Assembly: GCA_031266215.1 (NCBI GenBank)
Contig: JAISBL010000024.1
Span: forward strand, 1-53,217
Reading direction: 5' to 3'
Length of the DNA: 53,217 nucleotides
From: Tannerellaceae bacterium
GTDB lineage: Bacteria; Bacteroidota; Bacteroidia; Bacteroidales; Tannerellaceae
The position numbers and the translations under genes were made by a program. Position 1 is the first letter of the stretch. The number at the start of each line of letters is the position of its first letter. Positions 17,070 to 26,697 of the stretch are shown in pieces. The notes beneath the pieces were generated by a model. It was given only the letters and a program-made list of their open reading frames with translations. It was not told the DNA's origin and did no database searches.

Positions 17070-20000
17070 ATGATCAATTTAGTTCCTACAACAAAAATAA
17101 TACTATCAGGAGTTCTATTTTTAATCCTCTCTCCAATAGCATCCGCCCAGGTGCTTTTTGATGCGCCGGGGTACGTTCACACAGGCAACGTAACCGCCTG
17201 CTTCACATACATGGGCGAGGTAGACTTTACCTCCGCGTACAGGTTTACGCCCAATACGGTGTATGGTACAGACGACCCCAGCTCTGATTACTACTTAAAC
17301 GGATATTCAATACCTCTGGTTGCCGACCTCAATCATGACGGGTATCCGGAAATTGTAGCTCTTGGGGTAACGGCAAATAATAGCTCCGGACGCTATAACG
17401 GCATCCGGATATTAAACGGGCAAACAGGACAAAGAATAGCCAAATTACCATTTAAGCAGGGCACTGCCGATATAAGCGGTTATTTTGAGTATAATAATTA
17501 TCACCCGTCTCCATCTCCAATAGCGCTTGTCGATTCCGATCGCGACGGTATTATTGAGGTAATCATGGCGTTCCCCAATGGTGGTACCGCCACTTCCAGT
17601 TATCGCAGTACGCTTTCATCTTATGAAATAGTTCCGGACGGTGCAACCTATACGCTTCGGGAAAAATGGCATAGTTCAACTAACTATAATGCCCCGCTCA
17701 CTGCCACTTCCGACTACCATAAACCGATACCGACGGTTGTTGATCTGGATGGCGACGGCATACCCGAAGTGGTGGTATATAATAAAATATATAACGCTGT
17801 GAACGGTCATTTACTGGCAACGCTTGAAACCCTGGGAACCGACGCCTTTATCGGGCGCGATCCTAATATGTATGATGATGATAAATTTGTCGGATTCAAC
17901 TATGTATATGACCTGGATATGGACGGCGTCTACGATGTGGCTGCCGGAGGGAAGGTATACAAAATAACGGCAGGGGCCATAAATAACGGAGACAGGACAT
18001 TTAACTATACTACGCATCCTGTGTCGTCGACACCTGTAGATACGCCGACAGGGGTGGCCGATATTAATGGCGATGGCATACCGGACGTAGTTTGTGTATT
18101 TGTGGAGCGCCGATCAAGTTCTAGCGGAAGGATCATGGTCGTTGTCTGGAACCCGGGGTTCCTGGCTACCGATGGCAATGGGAATATTGTTCCCGGTAAT
18201 TTGCAGCCACAGCTCCTGGCAATGCAGACTTTCGGCATGTCGAGCGGTACGGATGGCAACTTTGGCTCTAATTCATATGTATATATAGGAGACATCGACG
18301 GGAGGGAACAGGTTGTAAACGGTAAGACCTACCGGCTGCCCGAGATAGCGATATTGTCAGGGAAATATCGCTATGCAGCGACTACAGGATCAAACCCGTC
18401 ATCACCATTGGGAATACATCCGAATATCCCCTCCGGCTCTTTCCCGACGAGTGACGCCTCCAGCGGCGGATCCACCAGTGGAAGGGAAGGAGACCTGATA
18501 GGATTTACATGGGATGCCAGCGACGGTCTTAACTACTCCAACCGGCTGAAACTTTCCTTTGTTCTTGAACATGATGACCAGTCAACGGAAACAGGCTTTA
18601 CGATGTTTGATTTTGACAATGACGGCGTGCTGGAAATCTGCTATCGCGACGAACAGTACCTGCGAATTATAAAGCCGGTAAAACCCTTTATAAAACTGGG
18701 GTCTACAACTGCTGCGGACGGTATTGTCTTCAGGGAGGCGGTAAAATCAGGTACAGGGTTTGAATACCCCGTCATAGCGGATATAGACAACGACGCCTCC
18801 GCCGAAATGGTGGTAATGGGGCATCCTACCAGTGATGCCGCTTTCAATGGATTTGTGTATGCCGTAGGCAACGGCACAGGCGGTAAATTCGCTCCCGCCC
18901 TGCCGGTATGGAACCAGTTTATGTACGACCCGTTCAAGATTGACATAGACCTTAAGACTCCCACCGCGGCCGAAGGGCGCCATGCCATCAACCGGCTGGA
19001 CCCCGAATTTACTTTCAGGCGCGAGATTAAGGATGTAAACAACCAGGTGGTCAAGACCATTGAAGCCTTTCAGCCTTTTAACGGCACCCTCATACAGGCG
19101 CCCTATTTCACGGCCGATACGCCGGCTCTGTTCCCGCAGCAAAAGCTCAAGTTCGAGCCGATTGTCTACAAAACGGCGGCATACATCATTGACGCCCAGG
19201 ATGCCGATCCCGCCAAAAGGCCAAGGATCGTGACCGGGCCTCCCTACTATGCAGAAATAACTATCGGCAACTGGGCCGGCTCCCTGTCAATCATACCACG
19301 TAATACACCCATCACAGTGTACCGTAACAACCTCATCTCGCAGGCTACGTATGTAAACAAGTACCCGCTGAGCAGCCCGGATCTGAGGCATGAGACCTCT
19401 CCCGGATCAGGAACTTTTGCCGCTCCTACAAACTCATTCGCCGGCATTCAGCCCGGCGGGGAGATACGTATACGTATACCCATAACTGATGTGAACGACG
19501 TTTACTGGGTCAGGCTGGCCGACGATAGCGGAGGCTCGCCGTGGATATGGCGTTTCGGGCTTGACGACGACCCGCTCGGCACCGAGTCCAACCCCGGGCT
19601 TGGCATAGGCGTCGCCCGCCGGCAATACCGTGACTGCGACTGGGAAGACCAGAGCGTCAGGGTGTCCAAATACCGCACCTTCGACGACGCAGCCACCGTA
19701 CAGGAATACCATCCGGTGAAGATCGATATCCTTGATAACGACTTCCTCCCCGATTACAGCCCGTACGACTTCTACCTCGGCCTCACCCTTTCGGATGCAA
19801 ACATTACCATGCAGCCTAAAGCCGGCTACCTCACATATTCAGGCTCCGGGCATAACGCCGCAGTAGAATACCACCACGACGGCCGTGTGGCGCTGACCGC
19901 CGGCATAGACTCCTTCCAGTATTCCTTCACCTTCAGCAACCCCGAATACAACCCCGCCCAGAATACGACGGTCACCTCCATGGTTTACATCTATGTACTG

Positions 20001-21974
20001 GAAAGCTCGTCGGTCGGGTTCTCAGCCTGCTACGGCAGTAACGTCACCGTCAGCCTGGCCGAAAAACCGGCAGGCGGCATCACCTTCAACTGGTTCGACG
20101 AAGACGGGCACCCGCTGGGCACGGGCCTGTCAAGAACGATAACCATGGGAGACGCAGACTCCGTATACATGATCCATCCGATCGTCAGCACAGGCGCTTA
20201 TACCGTTGTTGACTTCCCCAACGGAGAATTAACCGTAGCCCTGGTCAATTCCTCAGGCTCAACGGCCACCATGAGGTGGACGGGGCTCGTCAACCACGAC
20301 TGGAAGAATCCGGGGAACTGGGTAGAAGTGAAAGGAGGCTACGAGACCCCGGTCGCCTGGGCGCCTACGGGATGCGTAGACGTGATTATACCCTCCGGCG
20401 CCACCAACTATCCGGAGCTGATCGACCCCATGCAATGCCGCAATATTATAATGAAAGACCGGGCGATGCTCAAGAACCCACACGTACTGACGTACTCCAA
20501 CGCATCGGTAGAGCTGAAGCTCACGCCCTGGGAAAAAGACCGCTTCATCATGTGGTCGGCCCCTCTGAAAGATATGTATTCAGGCGATTACCACTTTACG
20601 AAAGCCGACGGAACTCCCAACTGGGGCGACGTATACATGATGTTCTTCCAGATGCCCAACCCCGACGTACAAGGCAGCGCCCCGGTGGCTAATAACCTCA
20701 CCGCGACATTCGGCAACCCCGGTAAAGCCCTGCCCCTTGGCAGCGCCTTCAACTTCCGCCTGGCCGCCACTTCCATAAACCGCGACTCAGTGCTCACCTT
20801 CCCCCGGACGGCTGCGACATACACCTCCGCCAACAACACTATGTTTACCGGTCTCACGAGGTTAAACGGCCACCGCTTCATCACCGACGGAATAACACTG
20901 AGCGGTAACCAGTTCAATATACCGGTGCCAGGTAATATGGGCGTACCGAACAGGTTCCTCCAGATAGTCAACCCGTACATGGCCTACCTCGACGCCGGCG
21001 CCTTCCTTAACGGCAACAGCGCGATACTCGAAGCCAGCGGATACATAGAATGGGACGGCAGTGTCAGTTCAGGCCTCATCGGCCACCGTATGAACCTCTC
21101 GCCCGACGGCATGAGGTACGAATGGATCAGCAGCGCACCTGCCGGGACGAGCAGCGGCATGATCCCGCCCCTGAAATCATTCTTTGTAATGAAGAAAGCG
21201 AACGTACCCGATATCCCCCTCAAAATGTCTCCCGCATGGACAACCACCACCGGCGTATCCAACCCCTACACCCTTCGCGCCTCACCCGACGGGACGGAGA
21301 CCAACATCCTGCGCATCAAAGCCACGCAAGGCGATAAAGAAAGCTACGCCATACTCTGCTACAGTCCCCGGGCGCATCCCTACTACGACGGGAGCGAAGA
21401 TGTCTATCAGCTCTTCTACGACGATATCGCCCTCACCGTCTACGCACTCACACCCTGGAAAGACGCCCTGTCAATATATGCCGACGGAGACTTTTCCACC
21501 CGTGACACCGACCTTGGGCTGCGCATACGCGATGCAGGCGAGATAACGCTTGAGTTCTCAGGCATGGCCACCTTCGGGCACAACGTCTGGCTCGTAGACC
21601 GCGTAGCCGGCAAAGAGATAGACCTCCGCCAGCAATCCAGCTACACCTTTGCAGCCGGCAGGGCGCCGGGTAGCGGCGTACTCGAACTGAACGACCGCTT
21701 TGCCATCCGCGCCAGCTACACCGGCGAGGGGATAACCGGCAACCGGGCGATAACCCTGCCCCGGTGGAACGTATCTTCGGCCGACAGGGCCATCGTCATA
21801 CAATCCACGTCGCTCCCCATTGGCAACCTGCATATATACGATGTAACGGGCGCCCTGGTGTACTCCGCCGGCGCACCGTCAGCCTACTTCCGCATACCTC
21901 TGGCGCAGGGCATCTACATCATAAAAGCACAGGTAGGCATAGAGAACAAAGTAGAGAAAGTATTTGTAAAATAA
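17070..21974 (+). CDS. Large FG-GAP/VCBS beta-propeller surface protein with T9SS type A sorting domain
   Basis: The 1634-residue product has a Sec signal peptide ending in PIASAQ. Seven calcium-loop repeats of the DxDxDG type fall between residues ~86 and ~580, for example DLNHDGYPE, DLDGDGIPE, DINGDGIPD and DFDNDGVLE; this is the integrin-alpha-like FG-GAP/VCBS propeller pattern. The central part holds beta-rich Ig-like segments (VKIDILDNDFLPDY; a WTGLVNHDWKNPGNW motif near residue 1070). The last ~75 residues (LHIYDVTGALVYSAG, IYIIKAQVG, KVFVK) form a T9SS type A sorting signal, so the protein is predicted to cross the outer membrane and be attached outside. It probably acts as an adhesin or matrix-binding partner of the preceding fimbrillin; the ligand is unknown. 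Confidence 0.88.
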   Translation: MINLVPTTKIILSGVLFLILSPIASAQVLFDAPGYVHTGNVTACFTYMGEVDFTSAYRFTPNTVYGTDDPSSDYYLNGYSIPLVADLNHDGYPEIVALGVTANNSSGRYNGIRILNGQTGQRIAKLPFKQGTADISGYFEYNNYHPSPSPIALVDSDRDGIIEVIMAFPNGGTATSSYRSTLSSYEIVPDGATYTLREKWHSSTNYNAPLTATSDYHKPIPTVVDLDGDGIPEVVVYNKIYNAVNGHLLATLETLGTDAFIGRDPNMYDDDKFVGFNYVYDLDMDGVYDVAAGGKVYKITAGAINNGDRTFNYTTHPVSSTPVDTPTGVADINGDGIPDVVCVFVERRSSSSGRIMVVVWNPGFLATDGNGNIVPGNLQPQLLAMQTFGMSSGTDGNFGSNSYVYIGDIDGREQVVNGKTYRLPEIAILSGKYRYAATTGSNPSSPLGIHPNIPSGSFPTSDASSGGSTSGREGDLIGFTWDASDGLNYSNRLKLSFVLEHDDQSTETGFTMFDFDNDGVLEICYRDEQYLRIIKPVKPFIKLGSTTAADGIVFREAVKSGTGFEYPVIADIDNDASAEMVVMGHPTSDAAFNGFVYAVGNGTGGKFAPALPVWNQFMYDPFKIDIDLKTPTAAEGRHAINRLDPEFTFRREIKDVNNQVVKTIEAFQPFNGTLIQAPYFTADTPALFPQQKLKFEPIVYKTAAYIIDAQDADPAKRPRIVTGPPYYAEITIGNWAGSLSIIPRNTPITVYRNNLISQATYVNKYPLSSPDLRHETSPGSGTFAAPTNSFAGIQPGGEIRIRIPITDVNDVYWVRLADDSGGSPWIWRFGLDDDPLGTESNPGLGIGVARRQYRDCDWEDQSVRVSKYRTFDDAATVQEYHPVKIDILDNDFLPDYSPYDFYLGLTLSDANITMQPKAGYLTYSGSGHNAAVEYHHDGRVALTAGIDSFQYSFTFSNPEYNPAQNTTVTSMVYIYVLESSSVGFSACYGSNVTVSLAEKPAGGITFNWFDEDGHPLGTGLSRTITMGDADSVYMIHPIVSTGAYTVVDFPNGELTVALVNSSGSTATMRWTGLVNHDWKNPGNWVEVKGGYETPVAWAPTGCVDVIIPSGATNYPELIDPMQCRNIIMKDRAMLKNPHVLTYSNASVELKLTPWEKDRFIMWSAPLKDMYSGDYHFTKADGTPNWGDVYMMFFQMPNPDVQGSAPVANNLTATFGNPGKALPLGSAFNFRLAATSINRDSVLTFPRTAATYTSANNTMFTGLTRLNGHRFITDGITLSGNQFNIPVPGNMGVPNRFLQIVNPYMAYLDAGAFLNGNSAILEASGYIEWDGSVSSGLIGHRMNLSPDGMRYEWISSAPAGTSSGMIPPLKSFFVMKKANVPDIPLKMSPAWTTTTGVSNPYTLRASPDGTETNILRIKATQGDKESYAILCYSPRAHPYYDGSEDVYQLFYDDIALTVYALTPWKDALSIYADGDFSTRDTDLGLRIRDAGEITLEFSGMATFGHNVWLVDRVAGKEIDLRQQSSYTFAAGRAPGSGVLELNDRFAIRASYTGEGITGNRAITLPRWNVSSADRAIVIQSTSLPIGNLHIYDVTGALVYSAGAPSAYFRIPLAQGIYIIKAQVGIENKVEKVFVK

Positions 21975-21993
21975 AAGAAAGTCAAAGATAACC

Positions 21994-22024
21994 GGGGCAG
22001 GGCGCCTCTCCTACAGCCCTCCCC
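21994..22024 (+). terminator. Hairpin after the T9SS surface-protein gene
   Basis: GGGG-c-AGGGC pairs with GCCCT-CCCC across a 12-base loop, 20 bases after the stop. There is no T-run. It is a plausible operon end. Confidence 0.45.
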
Positions 22025-22318
22025 AAAGTGGCGGGAGATCCACAAGGGAGCCAAAAGTTGTTGCAGTTAATATATACCGGAGGTAAAAAACCCTTGTACT
22101 CTCGCCACTTATTATTTCCGTCCCTCCCGCCGCATTAATGTAAAACGCCCCTGTCCGTGACGCCGGGCTATAGCAGGGCAACCTGGTTCCATATGTCGTC
22201 ATTACGTGAGTTTTCGATGTAAGAAACCCAGGTTACAGGGTGCCCTCATAACCCGGTATAAGAAAACACCTTTACCGTATCGCCAATTACTGTGGCGAAT
22301 GCCCATTCGCTTAACACC
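22025..22318. other. Intergenic leader of the 23-bp array
   Basis: No gene is supported here. The stretch contains TGTAAAACGCCCCTGTCCGT (from about 22139) followed by GACGCCG, a motif that recurs near 50770-50806 and 52833-52857. A GCGAAT-gccc-ATTCGC hairpin lies just before the array. Confidence 0.45.
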
Positions 22319-22847
22319 GTTGCCGGCATTGGCGCCACACTGTTGCCGGCATTGGTGCCACACTGTTGCAAGCGCTTGCTACACATCGGCGCAAGCACTT
22401 GCTACACATCGGCGCAAGCGCTTGCTACACACCGGTGCAAGCGCTTGCTACACACTGGTGCAAGCGCTTGCTACACACTGGTGCCAGCACTTGCTACACA
22501 CTGGTGCAAGCGCTTGCTACGCACTGGTGCAAGCACTTGCTACGCACTGGTGCAAGCACTTGCTACACACCGGTGCTAGCATTAGCTCCACACCGGTGCT
22601 AGCATTAGCTCCACATCGGTGCCAGCATTAGCTCCACACCGGTGCTAGCATTAGCTCCACACCGGTGCTAGCATTAGCTCCACATCGGTGCTAGCATTAG
22701 CTCTACATCGGTGCTAGCATTAGCTCCACATCGGTGCTAGCATTAGCTCCACACAGGAGCCAGCATTAGCTCCACACCGGTGCAAGTATTAGCTCCATAC
22801 AGGAGCAAGCGTTTGCTCCATACAAGAGCAAGCGTTTGCTCCACGCC
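22319..22847. repeat. Tandem array of 23 units, each exactly 23 bp
   Basis: Counting from GTTGCC at 22319 to CGCC at 22847 gives 23 contiguous copies with no insertion or deletion. Units 1-2 carry GCCGGC-type cores, 3-11 carry the palindrome GCAAGCGCTTGC or a near variant, 12-21 mostly carry GCTAGCATTAGC, and 22-23 carry GCAAGCGTTTGC. Most junctions contain a second palindrome, CACCGGTG. There are no spacers. All three frames stay open across parts of the array, which creates spurious ORFs. It lies between the T9SS gene and the ECF sigma gene. Confidence 0.95.
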
Positions 22848-22988
22848 ATGAGCGGCAGCGAGCGTATGCGACGCCAGGCGTTTGACACACGGTGTAACAA
22901 CAGAAAGTGTCTGTGGCGCCTTTTTTTATGGATGGGGATGCAACTTTATGCCGGGCATTTTCATCATAATCACTGAGAGCGTATTATT

Positions 22989-23564
22989 ATGGAAGAAGAA
23001 GAACGATTGATTTACGGATGCATACGGGGTGAGTCATGGGCTTGTGAAGGAATTTACAAGGCATACGCTCCTGCCATGATGAGCCTCTGTATGCGTTACG
23101 TAAATGACAGGGAGACTGCCCGCGACCTGGTGCAGGAGGGTTTTATAAAGGTGTTCGGCAAGATCGGCGCCTACTCGGCCTCCGGGGCGTTTGGCGGCTG
23201 GGTGAGGCGGATATTCGTGACAACTTCCCTTGAGCATCTCCGCAGGAAGGATACATGGAAGTATGCCGGACCTGTAGACGAGTGCGCCGGGCTGATGGAG
23301 AGCGTGGAGACTGATGTGATGGACCGGTTATCGGCAGACGACCTGCTGGACTGTATCGCACAGTTGCCTGCCGGATACCGGACGGTGTTCAACATGTATG
23401 CGATCGAAGGGTATTCGCATAAGGAGATAGCCGCGTCGCTGGGCATAAGTGAGATCACTTCGCGAACCCAGTTTATTCGCGCAAGGAATGTGTTGCAAAA
23501 GTGTGTACAATCTTTAATAGAGAATGAAAATGCCGGAAAAGAAAGAGCCAAAGGAATCTTCTGA
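22989..23564 (+). CDS. ECF-type (extracytoplasmic function) RNA polymerase sigma factor
   Basis: The 191-residue protein has the two conserved sigma-70 regions of an ECF factor. Region 2 contains YVNDRETARDLVQEGFIKVF, the core-binding and -10-recognition helices, near residues 36-56. Region 4 contains LPAGYRTVFNMYAIEGYSHK, and then the helix-turn-helix segment EIAASLGISEITSRTQ near residues 144-160. It would redirect RNA polymerase to a small regulon in response to an envelope signal. Its 3' end overlaps the next gene by 41 bases, so the sigma factor and its predicted regulator are translated together. No -7 box was recognised upstream, which may mean autoregulation from its own non-standard promoter. 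Confidence 0.93.
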   Translation: MEEEERLIYGCIRGESWACEGIYKAYAPAMMSLCMRYVNDRETARDLVQEGFIKVFGKIGAYSASGAFGGWVRRIFVTTSLEHLRRKDTWKYAGPVDECAGLMESVETDVMDRLSADDLLDCIAQLPAGYRTVFNMYAIEGYSHKEIAASLGISEITSRTQFIRARNVLQKCVQSLIENENAGKERAKGIF

Positions 23565-24801
23565 CCGTTTCAGCGAATATATGCGGCAACGGCTTGAGAA
23601 CTACAGCATGCCTCTGGATGACGGCTGCTGGAAAGAGATAGATGCGCGGCGGAAGCGGGCGACGAGGCTCAGGCGCCTCAGCATGGCGGCGGCAGTGCTG
23701 TCGGCGGCAGTGGTGGCTGCGCTACTGTGGTTAAATGCTCCGGCCCCGCGCGACAGTTCTCCGGTGGTGGCGGATGTGGCGCCGGAATATGTTACGCCGG
23801 AAGGGCCGGTGACGGAGAGACCTGCGGCGCCTGTTATGAAGGATGAGGCCGGGACTTCCCTGGTTGCGGACGCATCCGCCTCGAAACCTGTGGAGCCGTC
23901 GTCGGAGGGTGCTCCCGTGGAGCCTGAGCCGCCTGTGGAGGATACCACGGCGGGGCCGCCGCCGGCAGAGGATACGCCCGGGCCGCCGGCTGAGGATGTT
24001 CCCGCAGGGCCGGAACCGGCAGAGGATGCAGCCCCCGTGGGGCCGGGGCTGAAACCCGGCTCAGGAGGCAGATATGACGCTTCGCCAATGCAACCTGAGA
24101 TGGCCGTGTTTGCCACGGGAACCGGGAAGAAAGACAAGTGGCTGGTCTCCGCTCTGTTTGAATCGGGAGGGAGTTTCTCCCTGGCGCCCGGAGACTATTA
24201 TGTGTACGACAATGTTCAGAACGACATGTCTTCCGGTTCGCCTCTGCGGGTCGGGGAGATTGTTCCGCCGGAGTATACGCACGTCGTCCCCGACTATACC
24301 GACAAGACCTGCCTCCCTCCCCTATCGTTCGGCTTCCTGCTGCGCAGGGAACTGGGCGGACGGATGGCCGTCGAAAGCGGACTGGTGTACACCTACCTCG
24401 CCACAAAGTTTAACCGGAGCCCTGTTCCCCGCTCTGAGGCGCAGTTGAATCTGCACTATCTGGGAATACCCGTCAACCTTGTCGCCTATCTGCACAATAG
24501 CGCCAGGTGGGACGTCTACGCCTCAGGGGGAATTATGGTCGAGAAGGGCGTACGCTCATTCTACGAGCAACGGCAGTATGCCGGGGATAAGGTAATTGCC
24601 TCCACCATAAATACATCCATTGACGGGCTGCAATGGTCGCTGAACGCTTCCATAGGCGTCTCTTATCACATCCACAAAGCCTGGAGTATATACCTGGAGC
24701 CGCGGCTGTCGTACTATTTCGACTCCGGACAGCCGGTAAGCATACGTACGGAGCATCCCACAACCATCGGCCTGGGGGCAGGCGTCAGGTACGGATTTTA
24801 G
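23524..24801 (+). CDS. Predicted dual-membrane-spanning anti-sigma factor with outer-membrane beta-barrel
   Basis: The 425-residue protein starts inside the sigma gene. Residues 1-50 are charged and cytoplasmic (RFSEYMRQRLENYSMPLDD). A single membrane helix, MAAAVLSAAVVAALLWL, occupies ~54-70. Residues ~75-185 are a Pro/Glu/Ala-rich linker (PPAEDTPGPPAEDVPAG). From ~200 on, alternating strands (FGFLLRRELGGRMAVESG, NLHYLGIPVNLVAYL) end in an aromatic residue, VRYGF, as in OmpA-like or PorT-like barrels. Proteins of this layout, encoded next to ECF sigma factors, have been described in Bacteroides as dual membrane-spanning anti-sigma factors linked to vesiculation. I assign that class on architecture; the signal sensed here is unknown. 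Confidence 0.75.
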   Translation: MKMPEKKEPKESSDRFSEYMRQRLENYSMPLDDGCWKEIDARRKRATRLRRLSMAAAVLSAAVVAALLWLNAPAPRDSSPVVADVAPEYVTPEGPVTERPAAPVMKDEAGTSLVADASASKPVEPSSEGAPVEPEPPVEDTTAGPPPAEDTPGPPAEDVPAGPEPAEDAAPVGPGLKPGSGGRYDASPMQPEMAVFATGTGKKDKWLVSALFESGGSFSLAPGDYYVYDNVQNDMSSGSPLRVGEIVPPEYTHVVPDYTDKTCLPPLSFGFLLRRELGGRMAVESGLVYTYLATKFNRSPVPRSEAQLNLHYLGIPVNLVAYLHNSARWDVYASGGIMVEKGVRSFYEQRQYAGDKVIASTINTSIDGLQWSLNASIGVSYHIHKAWSIYLEPRLSYYFDSGQPVSIRTEHPTTIGLGAGVRYGF

Positions 24802-24858
24802 TAATCGATACAATTGTATGTTAGTAAAATATGTAATAATCAAAAAAGAGGAAAGAAC

Positions 24859-26103
24859 ATGAAAAGACTAATTTGTTTAGCCTGCACTGCGGTGGGGCTG
24901 TTATTCACCGGCTGTGGTGATAACACAATACGTGAAACGATAGAGTACATGGTTAACGAACCGGTATTCATGCCGGCGGCGGATTTCCGGAACCTGCCTG
25001 TTCAGACGACAGCGGCAAAGGAAATAAAGACCAGAGGCAAGCTGTGCTTCTACGAAGGTTACCTTTATATCAGCGAGCCGGGCAGCGGTATTCACATTAT
25101 AGACAACCGCAACCCTTCATCGCCAGCGGCCGTGGGTTTCGTCGAACTGTTAGGCAACGCCGACATTGCCATCCGTAATGGCAAACTGTATGCCGACGCT
25201 TTTGTAGACCTCCTGTGGTTCGACATCAGCAACGCGGCTGAACCGCAACTGCTCGGCCGTGTCGAAAACCTCTTCACCGACGCCCTGCCGGTTATAGATA
25301 ACGGGTACGGATGCGACTACTCCATGTTAACCCCTGAGAGCATAGGCAATAACATCGTAGTTGGCTGGACGGTGAAAAAGCGTATCGAGGAGATTGTCCG
25401 TCACCCTAATGATGAAATGCTGGCAGACGTCAGCAGTAACGGCCAGGCAAATGGAGCGAACGGCTCCATGTCACGCTTCGGCTTGTACAAGGATTACCTA
25501 TATGCGGTCATGAATTACCAGATGAGTATCATAGACCTCTCCGGCACGGAGCCGGTCAAAGCCATTGAAAGCATCTATATTGGCGATGTGGAAACTATCT
25601 TTTCATACAAAGACAACCTGTTCCTGGGTACGCCTACGGGAATGAGTATCTTTTCGGTCGCCAACCCGGTTGCACCTGTCCGTATGTCCACCGTATGGCA
25701 CGTCTACGGTTGCGACCCGGTGGTGGTCGATAACGACCTGGCTTATGTCACGGTCCACTCAGGTAACACCTGCGGTCAAAACAACAATGAGCTGTTGATC
25801 ATAGACGTCAGCGACGTTGAGAGTCCAAAGCTGCTTGTGTCCTACACCATGACCAGGCCTAAAGGACTGGGTATAGACCGTGGCACGCTATTCCTTTGCG
25901 ACGAGGGATTGAAGGTATACAAACTCGGTAACCCCCAGGAGCTAATGGCAAACCGCCTGGCTTATTTCGCAGATATGGAAGGATACGACGTAGTCCCGTA
26001 CAACGATGTATTGATGATGATAGCAGACGATGGCTTATACCAGTACGACTATTCCGACCTGGAGAAGATTTCCCTCCTGAGTAAAATCTCCATCGTGAAA
26101 TAA
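24859..26103 (+). CDS. LVIVD-type beta-propeller lipoprotein
   Basis: The 414-residue protein has a lipoprotein signal, MKRLICLACTAVGLLFTGC, with Cys19 as the lipid site. The mature part repeats ~40-residue blades of the form GxLYISEPGSGIHIIDNRNP, YLYAVMNYQMSIIDLSG and NNELLIIDVSDVESPKL, the LVIVD pattern that predicts a beta-propeller. The ATG at 24859, preceded by AGAGGAAAGAAC, is preferred over a frame starting 45 bases earlier. It follows the barrel gene by 57 bases and is probably the third gene of the sigma operon. Its likely place is the outer or inner membrane facing the periplasm or surface, perhaps as a sensor or cargo of the sigma system; that role is inference. Confidence 0.8.
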   Translation: MKRLICLACTAVGLLFTGCGDNTIRETIEYMVNEPVFMPAADFRNLPVQTTAAKEIKTRGKLCFYEGYLYISEPGSGIHIIDNRNPSSPAAVGFVELLGNADIAIRNGKLYADAFVDLLWFDISNAAEPQLLGRVENLFTDALPVIDNGYGCDYSMLTPESIGNNIVVGWTVKKRIEEIVRHPNDEMLADVSSNGQANGANGSMSRFGLYKDYLYAVMNYQMSIIDLSGTEPVKAIESIYIGDVETIFSYKDNLFLGTPTGMSIFSVANPVAPVRMSTVWHVYGCDPVVVDNDLAYVTVHSGNTCGQNNNELLIIDVSDVESPKLLVSYTMTRPKGLGIDRGTLFLCDEGLKVYKLGNPQELMANRLAYFADMEGYDVVPYNDVLMMIADDGLYQYDYSDLEKISLLSKISIVK

Positions 26104-26142
26104 TCGAAAGGTATAGTCCGGTCGTTCCGTCAGGAAAACAAA

Positions 26143-26170
26143 GGGCCGTGGGTGAAATCACCCACGGCCC
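26143..26170. terminator. Bidirectional terminator hairpin between the sigma operon and rplQ
   Basis: GGGCCGTGGGTGA pairs perfectly with TCACCCACGGCCC across a two-base loop. It lies between two convergent operons: the sigma operon ending at 26103 and the ribosomal supercluster ending at 26202. Confidence 0.8.
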
Positions 26171-26201
26171 CTGTTGTAAGATTAAGCCTTTGAAAGATTT
26201 G

Positions 26202-26690
26202 TTATTCTGCGTTTTTCACTTCCTCCGCAACAACTTCGGCTTCCTGTGCCGCCGGCGCCTGTGGAGTAGTTGATTTTTTACGTGAACGCCGGGTCCTGGA
26301 TGCTTTGGTAGTTGCTCCTTTAAGCATATTTTCATTGTAATCAACCAGTTCTATAAAGCACATGGCTGCGTTGTCGCCTAAACGGTTCCCGGTCTTGATA
26401 ATCCGGGTATATCCTCCGGGGCGGCTGCCTATCTTTGATGATATTTCCTTAAAAAGTTCGGTCACGGCATATTTGTCCTGCAATTGACTAAACACTACAC
26501 GTCTCGAATGTGTTGTATCTTCTCTGGATTTGGTAATAAGTGGTTCTACATACTTGCGCAACGCTTTGGCTTTGGCAGTAGTAGTAAATATCCTCTTATG
26601 CTTGATTAAAGAAGAGGCCATATTTGAAAGCATCGCCTCACGGTGAGTGTTGGTACGCCCTAAATGGTTTATTTTTTTATTATGTCTCAT
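26202..26690 (-). CDS. rplQ: 50S ribosomal protein L17
   Basis: The first ~120 residues are canonical L17, with [20 protein letters not shown] at the start, [11 protein letters not shown], and [17 protein letters not shown] ~35-residue tail rich in Ala, Lys and Glu extends beyond the E. coli protein (162 versus 127 residues), as seen in other Bacteroidota. L17 binds 23S rRNA near the exit-tunnel region. It is the last gene of the ribosomal supercluster, seven bases after rpoA, and is followed by a strong hairpin. Confidence 0.97.
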   Translation of the reverse strand: MRHNKKINHLGRTNTHREAMLSNMASSLIKHKRIFTTTAKAKALRKYVEPLITKSREDTTHSRRVVFSQLQDKYAVTELFKEISSKIGSRPGGYTRIIKTGNRLGDNAAMCFIELVDYNENMLKGATTKASRTRRSRKKSTTPQAPAAQEAEVVAEEVKNAE

Positions 26691-26697
26691 CGCTTTA

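Noticed and set aside
22206-22631. Repeat-rich coding ORFs in the 23-bp array
   Set aside because: Three overlapping frames give the same shifted repeat every 69 bases, as expected for a 23-bp repeat lacking stop codons.
22319-22847. CRISPR array
   Set aside because: Units are directly contiguous with no spacers of unique sequence, and no cas genes are present. The same applies to the other arrays.
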